The position numbers were made by a program, and so were the translations under genes. DNA of 52,253 nucleotides. Origin: Euprymna scolopes. Taxonomy: Eukaryota; Mollusca; Cephalopoda; Sepiida; Sepiolidae. Of the stretch, positions 52,229 to 52,253 are shown in pieces. Position 1 is the first letter of the stretch. Every line of letters begins with the position of its first letter. The DNA lies in the NCBI GenBank assembly GCA_024364805.1, contig CM044490.1, positions 9,758,879 to 9,811,131 on the forward strand, written 5' to 3'. The notes beneath the pieces are model-generated. The model made no database searches, had not been told where the DNA came from, and saw nothing but the letters and a program-made list of their open reading frames with translations.

Positions 52229-52253
52229 ATATATATATATATATATATATATA
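52229..52253. repeat. (TA)n microsatellite reaching the window edge
   Basis: TA tract running out of the window. Confidence 0.95.

Overview
This 52 kb window looks like gene-poor intergenic (or deep intronic) DNA from an invertebrate animal. A mollusc, and within molluscs a coleoid cephalopod such as an octopus, is the best guess. The base composition is strongly AT-rich. About twenty long (TA)n microsatellites interrupt the sequence, one of them carrying an assembly gap of Ns. Every coding-like stretch I can interpret comes from a decayed mobile element. I see no convincing host protein gene, rRNA or functional tRNA, and nothing bacterial (no operons, CRISPR array or IS element). The species call is inference from repeat style, not proof.

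Layout. 0-0.3 kb: two tRNA-derived SINE-like copies. 2.2-4.6 kb: 3' half of a Ty3/gypsy LTR retrotransposon fossil with its 3' LTR. 5.96-6.19 kb: a repeat with tRNA-like boxes and a GC-rich terminal hairpin. 10.2-11.26 kb: tandem units of a dispersed repeat with a Helitron-like end. 11.5-15.6 kb: LINE fragments, including one copy nested in opposite orientation inside another of the same family. 18.95-19.32 kb: decayed hammerhead-bearing repeat units. 19.4-22.6 kb: the longest LINE copy (endonuclease to 3' end), next to a second 3' end. 24.2-24.45 kb: a piece of a different LINE. 28.3-28.8 kb: mariner transposase remnant. 30.3-31.0 kb: 5'-truncated LINE. 32.4-36.1 kb: two further LINE copies, the second interrupted by a 148-bp insertion with an 11-bp direct repeat. 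36.84-37.35 kb: two tandem units with hammerhead ribozyme cores. 38.05-39.38 kb and 42.6-42.93 kb: more Helitron-like repeat units. 43.2-44.1 kb: LTR-like fossils. 49.1-49.6 kb: another LINE 3' end. The remaining stretches are unassigned AT-rich DNA.

The most interesting signal is at 36.84-37.35 kb. Two tandem units of about 267 bp each end in a hammerhead core (CTGATGA, a short helix II, GAAA, a very short helix III and a GTA cleavage triplet). The helix I strands keep matching GTC/GAC and GCA/TGT pairs around an internal loop in both units. This is the architecture expected of small self-cleaving retrozymes of animals. Related decayed units lie at 18.95-19.32 kb on the other strand. All readable units also carry a tRNA-like A box, which suggests a SINE-like body with a ribozyme tail. 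The long (TA)n arrays start exactly in the strand just after the predicted cleavage site.

The elements do not form a pathway. The window is a record of repeated insertion: LINEs into LINEs, a short element into a LINE, and small non-autonomous repeats that probably depended on LINE, Helitron or Penelope-type machinery elsewhere.
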